Under the pieces are notes generated by a model that ran no database searches, was not told the DNA's origin, and worked only from the letters and a program-made list of their open reading frames with translations. From JAICLL01 sp035252155 (lineage in GTDB: Bacteria; Planctomycetota; Planctomycetia; Pirellulales; JAICIG01), in NCBI GenBank assembly GCA_035252155.1, contig DATFDL010000262.1, positions 1-8,765 on the forward strand: a DNA stretch of 8,765 bases, in the 5' to 3' direction. Both the position numbers and the translations under genes were made by a program. Position 1 is the stretch's first letter; every line of letters begins with the position of its first letter. This document shows positions 1 to 7,246 of the stretch, piece by piece.

Positions 1-1542
1 CAGCCGCCCGTCGTGATGACGAGCTCGTCGAACCGGGGCACGACGCCGGTTGTCCGGCCCGTATCGCATCGCCGAGAAGTAGTTCTTGCTAACACCATCA
101 CTCAAAGCCCGTCATCGGCGCTGATGGCACCAAGCCGCGCGCCCATGCCGCCGTCAACCGCGGAAGTCGTGCCGACGCCGGCTCCGGTAGCGCCCATCCC
201 GCCGAGGAGCCTGCCGATCGACCTGCCGACAGCATTGCGCCTGGCCAACGCCGACAATTTGCAGGTGGCCGTGGCCCGCGAGCAGGTCCGCCAGGCGCTG
301 ACCCGTGTCGCGGCGGCCAACGTGCTTTGGCTGCCCACCATTCGCGGCGGCGCCAATTATAACCGGCACGACGGCTCGATTCAGAACATCAACGGCACCC
401 AGCTCAATACCAGCCGCAGCGCCGTTTATGCCGGCTTGGGAGGCGGCGTGTTCGGCGCGGGCGTGCCGTTGCTGCCCGGCGTTTATGCCAACTTCAACCT
501 GGCGGATGCGCTGTTTCAGCCGCTGGCCGCCCGGCAATTCACGCAATCGCAGCGCCGCGCGGCCGCCGCCGTGACGAACGACACTCTGCTGAACGTCGCT
601 CAGATTTACCTGGAGTTGCTGCGCGCCCATCAAGATTACGAGATCGCCCGAGAAATCGCCGAACAGACAGAACGGTTGGCACAGATCACGGCCGACTACG
701 CTCTCACGGGCGAGGGTCTGCAATCGGACGCCGATCGGCTGCACGTCGAGCTAACGATCCGCAAGAACGACGTCTTGCGGGCCGACGAAGCCCGACAAGT
801 GGCCGCTACCCGGCTGGCGCAACTGCTGCACCTCGATCCGACACTTGACTTGCGGCCGGTGGAACCGGTGGCGGCGCCCATCGAGCTGGTGCCCGAGACG
901 GCGGACGTTCGCGAGCTGGTCATCCGGGGGCTATCGGCCCGGCCCGAACTATCGGAAAGTCGCTGGCTGGTTGCTGAGGCGGTATCGCGGCTGCAGCGCG
1001 AGCGGTGGGCGCCGTTGGTGCCCAGCGTGCTGTTGGGCACCAGCTATGGAGCGATGGGGGCGGGCGTTTCGCCCAGCATGGCGCCAGCCGTGGGCCGCCT
1101 CGACTTCGACGCCATCGCCTATTGGGAAATGCACGGTCTGGGACTCGGCGATCGCGCCGCGCGGCAAAGCGCCTCATCGGTAGTGCGCCAGGCGCGACTA
1201 CGCCAGATTGCGGCGATGGATCTGGTGGCCCGCGAAATCACCGAAGCTTACGCCCAATCGCGGGCTCGACGCCGGCAGATTGAGATTGCCCGAGAGGGAG
1301 TGGAAGCCGCACTTCAGTCATATGAGCGCAATCTGACCCGCATCCAGGAGGCCAAGGGCTTGCCTATTGAGGTGCTCCAGTCGGTGCAGGCGCTCGCCAT
1401 TGCCCGACGCGAATACTTGCGGACGATTACCGAATACAACCTCGCACAATTCAGCCTGCACCGCGCCCTGGGATGGCCGGTCACCGCACAAAATGTCATC
1501 CCCGCACGCAATGCGGTCAGTCAGCCGCATGGTAAACATTAA
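1..1542 (+). CDS. TolC-family outer-membrane efflux protein (5' partial)
   Basis: Outer-membrane channel of a tripartite efflux pump; such proteins form trimers with an outer-membrane beta-barrel and a long periplasmic alpha-helical tunnel. The frame is open to the window edge, and the first available starts (GTG at 13, ATG at 16) give a protein with no signal peptide and no ribosome binding site, so the true start is upstream. Numbering from GTG 13: a Pro/Ala-rich stretch at about 38-68, then two OEP-type repeats at about 65-275 and 295-490. The first begins with the typical LPTALRLANADNLQVAVA; the second ends with EYLRTITEYNLAQFSLHRALGWP, matching the usual end of this family. The segment WEMHGLGLGDRAARQSA (371-387) matches the family pattern ahead of the second helical hairpin. 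The stop is TAA at 1540-1542, 65 bp before the porin gene on the same strand. The likely partners are the adaptor and RND pump encoded convergently downstream; this pairing is inferred from proximity. Confidence 0.9.
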   Translation, partial: QPPVVMTSSSNRGTTPVVRPVSHRREVVLANTITQSPSSALMAPSRAPMPPSTAEVVPTPAPVAPIPPRSLPIDLPTALRLANADNLQVAVAREQVRQALTRVAAANVLWLPTIRGGANYNRHDGSIQNINGTQLNTSRSAVYAGLGGGVFGAGVPLLPGVYANFNLADALFQPLAARQFTQSQRRAAAAVTNDTLLNVAQIYLELLRAHQDYEIAREIAEQTERLAQITADYALTGEGLQSDADRLHVELTIRKNDVLRADEARQVAATRLAQLLHLDPTLDLRPVEPVAAPIELVPETADVRELVIRGLSARPELSESRWLVAEAVSRLQRERWAPLVPSVLLGTSYGAMGAGVSPSMAPAVGRLDFDAIAYWEMHGLGLGDRAARQSASSVVRQARLRQIAAMDLVAREITEAYAQSRARRRQIEIAREGVEAALQSYERNLTRIQEAKGLPIEVLQSVQALAIARREYLRTITEYNLAQFSLHRALGWPVTAQNVIPARNAVSQPHGKH

Positions 1543-1607
1543 CGATTATGCCGATTTCTCTGAATTTGCCGGCTGCGTGAAGCCGATAAAGGGCGCTACA
1601 TCCTTGT

Positions 1608-3383
1608 ATGAACGTAGCGTCTATCCATCTTGCCATGCTCGCCGGCCCTTTCCAAAAGCGCAGCCGACGAAGACGGCGCACGGCGATCTTTCTGCACGCC
1701 ATGGCGGTGCTCGCGATTGCGGCGGCTCAGGCGCACGGCCAGCCGCCGGCGACAAGTCCAATGCCGTCAGGCCGATACGCAGTTCCTACCCGTGTCGATG
1801 CGCCGCCCCCAAGCTTCACTTATTTGCCGAGGCCCACCGCGCAACCCGCCACGGTACAAACTGCGCAGCCACCCCGGCTCGCCCCGAACTCCCGCGTACC
1901 GCCGCAATCGCCGGGGCAGCCTCGCAATTCTGGGGCAGGCCAGCCGGCGCACCCCGTGCCGGCCGGCAGAGGTCCTGCGGGTAATTCGCCTTTCTTCACT
2001 CGCCTTCCGCCCAGTCCGTCGCAACAATTTGCCGAGTTCGTCGATCGCGAGCCGCTCACCAGCAGCCCCAGCGAGACGGCGACGGCCAGTCAGCCCGACG
2101 CCGAGTTGGCCTATTGGCAATCGTCGACCAACGAAGGACGCAGCGCGCTGGTGCAGGAACTCGAAAAGCGGGTCAAGCAACTCGAAGACGGTGGTAAAAC
2201 GACCGACGACAAAGGGAAAAAGGAGCCTCGCTTCGAGCATCAGATTTTTGGCCGCATCCAGGCCGAAGGGGCGACATTCAACCAAGACCCCGCCAACATT
2301 AAGCAACTGGGCAATATTCCCAACGGCAACGACTTCCGCCGGGTGCGGGCCGGCATTCAGGGCGCCGGCTATGATATTTTGTTCTACCGGCTCGAAATCG
2401 ACTTCGTGCAGCCCGACGAAGTCACCGGAAAGCGGCCGCGAATCACCGACGGGTATTTCGAAATCCGCGAGCTGCCGACGCTGGGGACGTTCCGCATCGG
2501 CCAATACCGCGAGCCGTACAGTGTCGAGCGTTTGACCAGCGCCAACGACCTGACGTTTATCGAGCGCGGTCTGCCGCAGGCGTTTCATACCTCGCGAGCC
2601 TTCGGCGTGATGCTGTACAACAACTCGAACAACGAACAATGGTATTGGTGGACGGGCCTGTTCAACGAGCATGCCACCAACTTCGGCGAGTATTTCGGCG
2701 ACGCCGCCCGGCTGGCCTACGACAACCGCCTGGTTTGGGTGCCCTGGTACGACGAACCGTCGGGCGGGAGCTATTTGGCCCAGCTCGGCGTGGGCTATAG
2801 CCTACGCGATCTGAAGGGGCGGACCGAAAAATTCTCGACCGGCCCCGAAGTCAATCTGCAATACGATGCGGCCTCAATCATCCCGTCGTTCGTCAGCACC
2901 GGCACGCTGACCGCGAATCAGACTCAGATCTTTCAGGCTGAGGCCTCGACGGTGCTGGGGCCACTTTCATTTCAGGCGGAGTACTATGGCACGCTGGTCA
3001 ATCAGGTCCACAACCCGCAGGTGTTCTTTCAAGGCATGTACGTCTACGGCAGCTATCTATTGACCGGCGAGCACCGCGTATATGACCGAAAACAGGGCAT
3101 CTACACGGCGATCAAGCCGAACAGCAATTTTTTCCGGGTGCGAACCAATCGCGGCATCGCCATGGGGCCGGGCGCCTGGGAAGTGGCCGCCCGCTTTTCA
3201 TCGATGAATCTTAGCGACCGCAACATTCAAGGCGGCACGCTAAATGACGTGACGCTGGGCCTCAACTGGTACGCGACGTTTCAAATGCGTTTCAGCATCA
3301 ACTACATTCATGCCTTCCTGAATCGCAACAACCGAGCGAGCAACTGCGATGTGGTGTCAGGATTGGCGCAGGTAGTGTGGTAA
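1608..3383 (+). CDS. OprO/OprP-family porin (phosphate-selective-porin-like)
   Basis: Predicted outer-membrane beta-barrel channel of the Porin O/P family. The N-terminus has an Arg cluster (19-24), a hydrophobic core (about 26-41) and a likely signal-peptidase site after AHG (residue 44). A Pro-rich linker follows (about 45-140), then a short coiled coil (about 178-195, ALVQELEKRVKQLE), then the barrel (about 208-591). Family hallmarks are FGRIQAEGATFN (214-225), FRIGQYREPYSVERLTSAND (296-314, rough), FIERGLP (317-323), YLLTGEHRVYDR (483-494) and GAWEVAARFSSMNLSD (522-537). The protein ends in Trp, in keeping with the aromatic C-terminal residue needed for barrel assembly. ATG 1608 was taken as the start, but neither it nor ATG 1635 has a clear Shine-Dalgarno sequence; starting at 1635 would still leave a full signal peptide. 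It lies 65 bp after the TolC-like gene and may be co-transcribed with it. Substrate cannot be told from sequence: many family members are not phosphate-specific. Confidence 0.88.
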   Translation: MNVASIHLAMLAGPFQKRSRRRRRTAIFLHAMAVLAIAAAQAHGQPPATSPMPSGRYAVPTRVDAPPPSFTYLPRPTAQPATVQTAQPPRLAPNSRVPPQSPGQPRNSGAGQPAHPVPAGRGPAGNSPFFTRLPPSPSQQFAEFVDREPLTSSPSETATASQPDAELAYWQSSTNEGRSALVQELEKRVKQLEDGGKTTDDKGKKEPRFEHQIFGRIQAEGATFNQDPANIKQLGNIPNGNDFRRVRAGIQGAGYDILFYRLEIDFVQPDEVTGKRPRITDGYFEIRELPTLGTFRIGQYREPYSVERLTSANDLTFIERGLPQAFHTSRAFGVMLYNNSNNEQWYWWTGLFNEHATNFGEYFGDAARLAYDNRLVWVPWYDEPSGGSYLAQLGVGYSLRDLKGRTEKFSTGPEVNLQYDAASIIPSFVSTGTLTANQTQIFQAEASTVLGPLSFQAEYYGTLVNQVHNPQVFFQGMYVYGSYLLTGEHRVYDRKQGIYTAIKPNSNFFRVRTNRGIAMGPGAWEVAARFSSMNLSDRNIQGGTLNDVTLGLNWYATFQMRFSINYIHAFLNRNNRASNCDVVSGLAQVVW

Positions 3384-3386
3384 GCA

Positions 3387-3417
3387 GGATTTTGGATTTT
3401 CGATTTTCGATTTTCGG
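3387..3417 (+). repeat. Heptamer array NGATTTT (left copy)
   Basis: Four perfect tandem heptamers read GGATTTT, GGATTTT, CGATTTT, CGATTTT (3387-3414), followed by CGG. The array begins 3 nt after the porin stop codon and is strongly AT-rich against the GC-rich surroundings. An inverted copy lies at 3577-3611. The array gives T-runs on the porin transcript, but no GC hairpin directly precedes it. Confidence 0.8.
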
Positions 3418-3576
3418 CCCCAGGAGCTGGGCAGAGTAGACTGGATCCGGGGCGTTTGTAACGAACGCCGGCCGCCTTCGAGCCGAGAGACTCAAGGCTT
3501 TCAATTGTTGGATCGACCTCGGGTCCGAGCCGGGGCATCGCCAAGGCTCTGCCCCAGCCACCCGCATGAGTGGAAC

Positions 3577-3611
3577 CAAATCGAAAATCCAAAATCAAAA
3601 ATCCAAAATCG
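3577..3611 (-). repeat. Heptamer array NGATTTT (right, inverted copy)
   Basis: Read on the minus strand, five heptamers are CGATTTT, GGATTTT, TGATTTT, GGATTTT and CGATTTG. The array begins 2 nt after the RND stop codon (TAA, 3616-3614). It is thus placed after the RND gene exactly as the left copy is placed after the porin gene, with both arrays in the same orientation relative to the gene they follow. Confidence 0.8.
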
Positions 3612-3613
3612 GA

Positions 3614-6600
3614 TTACGCCAGCGCCGGCTCGGCGTGCTCTTCGTCGTCGATGTGCGAGTCGTACACGACCAGCGAATAGAGCGAGGGCACGACGAACAG
3701 TGTCGTGACCAGGCCGGCCAAAAGCCCGCCGATCACCGCCCGGCCCAGCGGAGCGTTGGCCTCGCTGCCGCGCTGCAAGGCCAGCGCCATCGGCACCAGG
3801 GCGAAGAAGGCGGCCAAAGCCGTCATCACTACCGGCCGAACGCGAATCGAGGCCGCCTTGCGAATCGCTTCGGTCGGCGACAAGCCTTCCTGCAAGCGCA
3901 GGTTCTGGGCGAAGTCGGTCAAAAGCACCGTGTTCGAGACGACGATGCCCACCATGAAGATCACACCCAGCAGCGACTGCACGTTGAGCGGCGTGCCGGT
4001 GATGTAGAGCATGACCACCACGCCGACACCGCCCACGGGCACGGCCGACAAAACCACCAGCGGCGTGATGTACGACTTAAACAGCGCGACCATCAAGAAG
4101 TAAATCAAAAGCACGGCCAGAATCAGCCCGAAACCCAAATTGCGGAACGTGTCCTGCATGCGGGAGTACTCGCCGCTAAGCACGATGCGAGCGCCCTTGA
4201 TGGGTTCCTTTTTGCCGAGCTTGGCGGGATCGTAGGGAGTCCAGGTGTCGCGTTGATCGGCTCGAGGATCGCCGAACCGCTCGACCACTTTGTAGACATC
4301 GTCCGAGACGTGCCCCAGGTCGCGGCCCGCCACACCCATCACCAGGTCGATGGACGGCGCCAGATTATTGTGGACCACTTCGGCGGGCACTTCACCCGGT
4401 TCCAGGCTAATGAGGTTTTCCAAAGGAACCGGCGAAGCCTGGTTCGGCCCCGTGATCGGGATGTTTTTCAGCGTCTCGACCGACTGGATTTCGCCTTCGG
4501 GGTATTGCACGCCGACGAAGTATTGATTGTGGCTGATCGGATCGATCCAGAAGTTCTTCTTGTTGAATTGAATGCTGGAGTTGAAGGCGGCGACGACGTT
4601 GCGCATCACGTCGCTCTGCGTCAGCCCTAGATCGGCAGCCTTCGCCCGATCGACCTTGACGATGTACTCGGGATAATTCAGCCGCTGCACGATCCGGATG
4701 TCCACCACCCCGTTGATTGGCAGCACTTCGCTTTCGATTTTTTCGGCCACTTCCAGGGCCTTGTGCAGGTCTTTGGCCTCAACGCGAATATTGATTGGCG
4801 TCGATTTGCCTTCGTTCATGGCGCCGCGGATCAGGCCACCGGCATCGAAGGCAATTTCCAGATCTTGAAAATTCGGCGATGTTTGCGGATCCTGAGTCAG
4901 CCCATAACGCAACCGCTCGACGTATTCCTGCGCCGAATGTTTACGGTGGTGCGTCAATTGAATCTTCATTACGGCGTCCATCGGTCCCGAATTGGGCGTA
5001 TAGGCAGCCGACCAGTCGGGCGTGACGCCGATTTCGCTGATGATCGTATCGAGGCTGCTCTCGTGCTCGGCGGCCGGTGCTGCGTGCTCGCCACCCTTCT
5101 TGCCGACGTGGTGAGCGGCCACTCCTGGCGCGGCGCCTTCTTCGTCGTACTTCTTGATCGTCTCGCGGATAAACGCCTCGACCGCCGCGATCCGCTTTTC
5201 GGTCACTTCAATGCGCGTGCCGCTCTTGGCGCGAACGCTCATTTCAAAGGCGCCGGAGTCGACCTCTGGGAAGAACTCGCGTTTCAGTTGGCTGCCGAGT
5301 CCAACCACGACCACGACCAGCGTGACCACGGCCACGCCGACGACCAACAGCCGGTGGTCGAGCGCTTTATTCAATTGTCGCACATACCAGCGGATGCCCG
5401 CTTCGATCATGCCTTCCCAACCGGCCCACAGCCGGCCCAGTGGCCCGCGCGGCGGTGCCTGCCCGTGGCCATGCGCATCGGCGGCGCCGTGGCCATGCTG
5501 GACCGCGTGCGCCCGCAACCATCCCGCGCAACGTGACGGCACGAACGACCGCGACAGGATGTACGCCGAAATCATCGCGAACGCCACCCCAAAGGCCATC
5601 GGCTTGAACAAGAATTGCCCCATGCCCGGCATCATCGCCAACGGCGAAAGCACCAGCAGCGTGCAGATGCTGGCGACCAGCTCGGGCATGGCGACTTCGC
5701 TGGCGCCGAGGAAAGCCGCCTCTTTGGGGCTGGCGCCCAGGCCCAGGTGCCGATGCGTGTTCTCCAAACAGATAATGGCGCTATCGACCAACGGCCCGAT
5801 CGCCAGAGACAACCCGGCGAGCGTCATGACATTGACCGTGTTGCCGGTGTAATACAGCAAGATCATCGCCGCGAATACCGAAATGGGGATCGTCATCACG
5901 GCAATCAACGTCATTTTCCATTCGCCCAAGAAGACCAGGATGACCAGCGAACACAGGATCGCGCCCAGCACGCCTTCTTCGAGCAAGCTCAAGATCGAAT
6001 GCTTGACATAGACCGACTGGTCCATGACCAGCTTCAGTGCAATATTCGACCGACTGAGGCGAGCTTCCATGTTGGGCAACGCCTTGGCCAGATTGTTCAC
6101 CACGGTGAGCGTACTGCTGCCGAGTTGGCGATAGACCGGAATGTAGACCTGCTTTTGGCCGTTGACGCGCACAATGTTCGTTTGAATAAAGGCGGCGTCG
6201 GTGGGCGTAGCCACGTCGCGCAGGTACGACGTAGCGTGCCCCTGCACGGTGCGCAGCGGGATGTCGCCCATCCGCTCGACCAGGTCGTACATCGAGTTGC
6301 TGTCGATGGCCCAGTCGGTATTGCCGAACTTGGCGTCGCCCGTGGGCAAAAAGATGTTGTAGCTGTCCAAGGCGTTCATGACATCGACGGGCGAGAGATT
6401 GCGGGCTTGCAACGCCTGCCGATTGAGATAGGCCAGCACCGCGCGGATCTTGCCGCCATAGACCACCGGCGCCACCGCACCCGGCTGGGCCATGATGAAG
6501 TTGCGCACTTCATAGCGGCCCACGTCGTACATGATGGCTTCGGGCTCTTTGCCGCCGCTGTCGAGCGCAATCAGGCAGGCAGGCACCGTGCTGGTGGGAT

Positions 6601-6997
6601 CGAACGGCAGAATCACCGGCGGCAATGTTCCGGGCGGCAGGTTCGGAATAGCCGCCGAGGCCAGCGAATTAACCTGCGTCAATGCGCCGTTGGGGTCGAT
6701 GTCTTCGCGGTAGTAATTGCGGATGATGCTGGCGCCGACGATCGACCGCGACTCTTGCCGTTGTGTGCCCGCCGCCTGGCCGGTCCACCGCTCCATGCGG
6801 TTGGTAATGTCTTTTTCGACGTTCGTGGCCGGCATGCCGCCGTAGAACGTGAGCACCTGCACTGCCGGGCTTTTGAAGACCGGCAGAATGTCTACCGGAA
6901 TCTGGATGGTGCAAATGATGCCGAGCACCAGGATGGTAAGAACCGACACGGTGACGGCGTAGGGGTTCTTGAGCGACGCGCGAATCAGACCGTTCAT
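3614..6997 (-). CDS. RND-family efflux transporter permease subunit
   Basis: Inner-membrane proton-driven exporter of a tripartite pump. The frame stays open to 7141, but ATG 6997 is preferred: it gives the usual RND start MNGLIRASLKNPYAVTVSVL, has GGAG (7007-7010) 9 nt upstream, and the extra 48 codons run through a repeat. The protein is then 1127 residues, somewhat longer than the roughly 1050 of AcrB or CusA. TM1 is at about 13-33, the first porter domain at about 35-335, TM2-6 at about 338-486, TM7 at about 549-568, the second porter domain at about 570-945, and TM8-12 at about 952-1112. The TM4 motif is GPLVDSAIICLENTH (401-415), keeping Asp405, with Ser406 where AcrB has Asp408. The TM10 motif is VGIVVSNTVLLTDF, with Ser1021 where AcrB has Lys940. 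Arg1052 and Thr1059 (AcrB Arg971 and Thr978) are kept. His-rich stretches lie at 497-511 and 629-645. The adaptor gene is 249 bp upstream on the same strand. Substrate (drug or metal) is not decidable. Confidence 0.93.
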   Translation of the reverse strand: MNGLIRASLKNPYAVTVSVLTILVLGIICTIQIPVDILPVFKSPAVQVLTFYGGMPATNVEKDITNRMERWTGQAAGTQRQESRSIVGASIIRNYYREDIDPNGALTQVNSLASAAIPNLPPGTLPPVILPFDPTSTVPACLIALDSGGKEPEAIMYDVGRYEVRNFIMAQPGAVAPVVYGGKIRAVLAYLNRQALQARNLSPVDVMNALDSYNIFLPTGDAKFGNTDWAIDSNSMYDLVERMGDIPLRTVQGHATSYLRDVATPTDAAFIQTNIVRVNGQKQVYIPVYRQLGSSTLTVVNNLAKALPNMEARLSRSNIALKLVMDQSVYVKHSILSLLEEGVLGAILCSLVILVFLGEWKMTLIAVMTIPISVFAAMILLYYTGNTVNVMTLAGLSLAIGPLVDSAIICLENTHRHLGLGASPKEAAFLGASEVAMPELVASICTLLVLSPLAMMPGMGQFLFKPMAFGVAFAMISAYILSRSFVPSRCAGWLRAHAVQHGHGAADAHGHGQAPPRGPLGRLWAGWEGMIEAGIRWYVRQLNKALDHRLLVVGVAVVTLVVVVVGLGSQLKREFFPEVDSGAFEMSVRAKSGTRIEVTEKRIAAVEAFIRETIKKYDEEGAAPGVAAHHVGKKGGEHAAPAAEHESSLDTIISEIGVTPDWSAAYTPNSGPMDAVMKIQLTHHRKHSAQEYVERLRYGLTQDPQTSPNFQDLEIAFDAGGLIRGAMNEGKSTPINIRVEAKDLHKALEVAEKIESEVLPINGVVDIRIVQRLNYPEYIVKVDRAKAADLGLTQSDVMRNVVAAFNSSIQFNKKNFWIDPISHNQYFVGVQYPEGEIQSVETLKNIPITGPNQASPVPLENLISLEPGEVPAEVVHNNLAPSIDLVMGVAGRDLGHVSDDVYKVVERFGDPRADQRDTWTPYDPAKLGKKEPIKGARIVLSGEYSRMQDTFRNLGFGLILAVLLIYFLMVALFKSYITPLVVLSAVPVGGVGVVVMLYITGTPLNVQSLLGVIFMVGIVVSNTVLLTDFAQNLRLQEGLSPTEAIRKAASIRVRPVVMTALAAFFALVPMALALQRGSEANAPLGRAVIGGLLAGLVTTLFVVPSLYSLVVYDSHIDDEEHAEPALA

Positions 6998-7006
6998 GGT
7001 CTTCGA

Positions 7007-7010
7007 CTCC
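7007..7010 (-). promoter_or_regulatory. Ribosome binding site of the RND gene
   Basis: GGAG lies 9 nt before ATG 6997 on the minus strand and supports this start over in-frame starts further upstream, which fall in the repeat-filled spacer. Confidence 0.55.
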
Positions 7011-7049
7011 GCAAATAGAGAGGGTTGGTTCTGAGGGAACGGGTGTAGG

Positions 7050-7141
7050 GTGGGCCGAGCGACGCGAGTCCCACCGTTGGCCGCAATCGCGACGTTGGCT
7101 CGTATTTCCGCCGGACGGTGGGACTCGCAAGCTCGTCCCAC
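7050..7141. repeat. REPIN-like double palindrome in adaptor-RND spacer
   Basis: GCGAGTCCCACCG (7064-7076) and CGGTGGGACTCGC (7116-7128) are a perfect 13-bp inverted repeat with a 39-bp spacer. Outward, GTGGGCCGAGC (7050-7060) matches the complement of GCTCGTCCCAC (7131-7141) at 10 of 11 positions, so the arms reach about 27 bp. Each arm is also a small palindrome; the right one pairs GTGGGAC (7118-7124) with GTCCCAC (7135-7141) across 10 nt. Two inverted palindromic units about 90 bp long in a spacer is the layout of REPIN elements. No RAYT transposase is in the window. Confidence 0.65.
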
Positions 7142-7148
7142 ACTTCGG

Positions 7149-7168
7149 CTGACTTCATCCGAAGTCAG
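7149..7168. repeat. 8-bp perfect hairpin in adaptor-RND spacer
   Basis: CTGACTTC (7149-7156) and GAAGTCAG (7161-7168) pair perfectly across a 4-nt loop (ATCC). No T-run follows on either strand, so it does not look like an intrinsic terminator. It would form in the mRNA between the adaptor and RND genes and could act as a stability or processing element. Confidence 0.55.
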
Positions 7169-7189
7169 TTCGGAACCGCCAATGACCCA

Positions 7190-7230
7190 GAATTCTCACG
7201 AATTCTGCTACCGGATTCTGACGAATTCGG
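7190..7230. repeat. Cluster of GAATTC-type short repeats
   Basis: Four related units follow each other: GAATTCTCAC (7190-7199), GAATTCTGCTACCG (7200-7213), GATTCTGAC (7214-7222) and GAATTCGG (7223-7230). The first is part of the palindrome AGAATTCT. The cluster lies just past the adaptor stop codon and is richer in AT than its surroundings. Its function is unknown; it may be another intergenic repeat family of this genome. Confidence 0.5.
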
Positions 7231-7246
7231 TTATGTGGGTCTACGC

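Larger units (their letters stand above)
3384..3613. repeat. Spacer between convergent genes: nested inverted-repeat element
   Basis: No gene is seen in this 230-bp spacer. Outer inverted repeats are the two heptamer arrays. A second pair lies inside them: GCTGGGCAGAG (3426-3436) against CTCTGCCCCAGC (3547-3558), differing by one G. Local hairpins are GGCGTT/AACGCC (3451-3456 with 3464-3469, 7-nt loop), GGGGCA/TGCCCC (3532-3537 with 3550-3555, 12-nt loop) and a bulged GCCCCAG/CTGGGC (3417-3423 with 3427-3432). The TGCCCC arm is shared between a local hairpin and the long-range pairing, so two alternative folds are possible. It could be a small non-autonomous mobile repeat, a bidirectional terminator region, or both; this is inference. 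Confidence 0.55.

Noticed and set aside
1570..1585. Small hairpin CGGCT/AGCCG in the TolC-porin gap as a terminator.
   Set aside because: Only 5 bp and no T-run follows, so it does not look like an intrinsic terminator. No convincing promoter was seen in this 65-bp gap either.
1367..1984. 205-codon + frame overlapping the end of the TolC-like gene and the start of the porin gene.
   Set aside because: Out of frame with both genes; no recognisable domain or ribosome binding site.
3417..3469. Classic intrinsic terminator after the porin gene.
   Set aside because: The hairpins come after the T-rich array, not before it, and none is followed by a T-run on the + strand.
3387..3611. CRISPR array suggested by regular AT-rich repeats.
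   Set aside because: Units are 7 bp, contiguous and without spacers, and no cas gene is present.
5615..7018. 467-codon open frame on the + strand opposite the RND gene, with 3566-4630 and 4763-5536 as similar cases.
   Set aside because: They lie antisense to a well-supported RND gene, their products are rich in His, Arg, Gln and Asp with no family pattern, and they follow from GC-rich codon use.
6998..7141. N-terminal extension of the RND frame to 7141.
   Set aside because: It runs through the REPIN-like repeat, and ATG 6997 has a GGAG site and gives the usual RND N-terminus.
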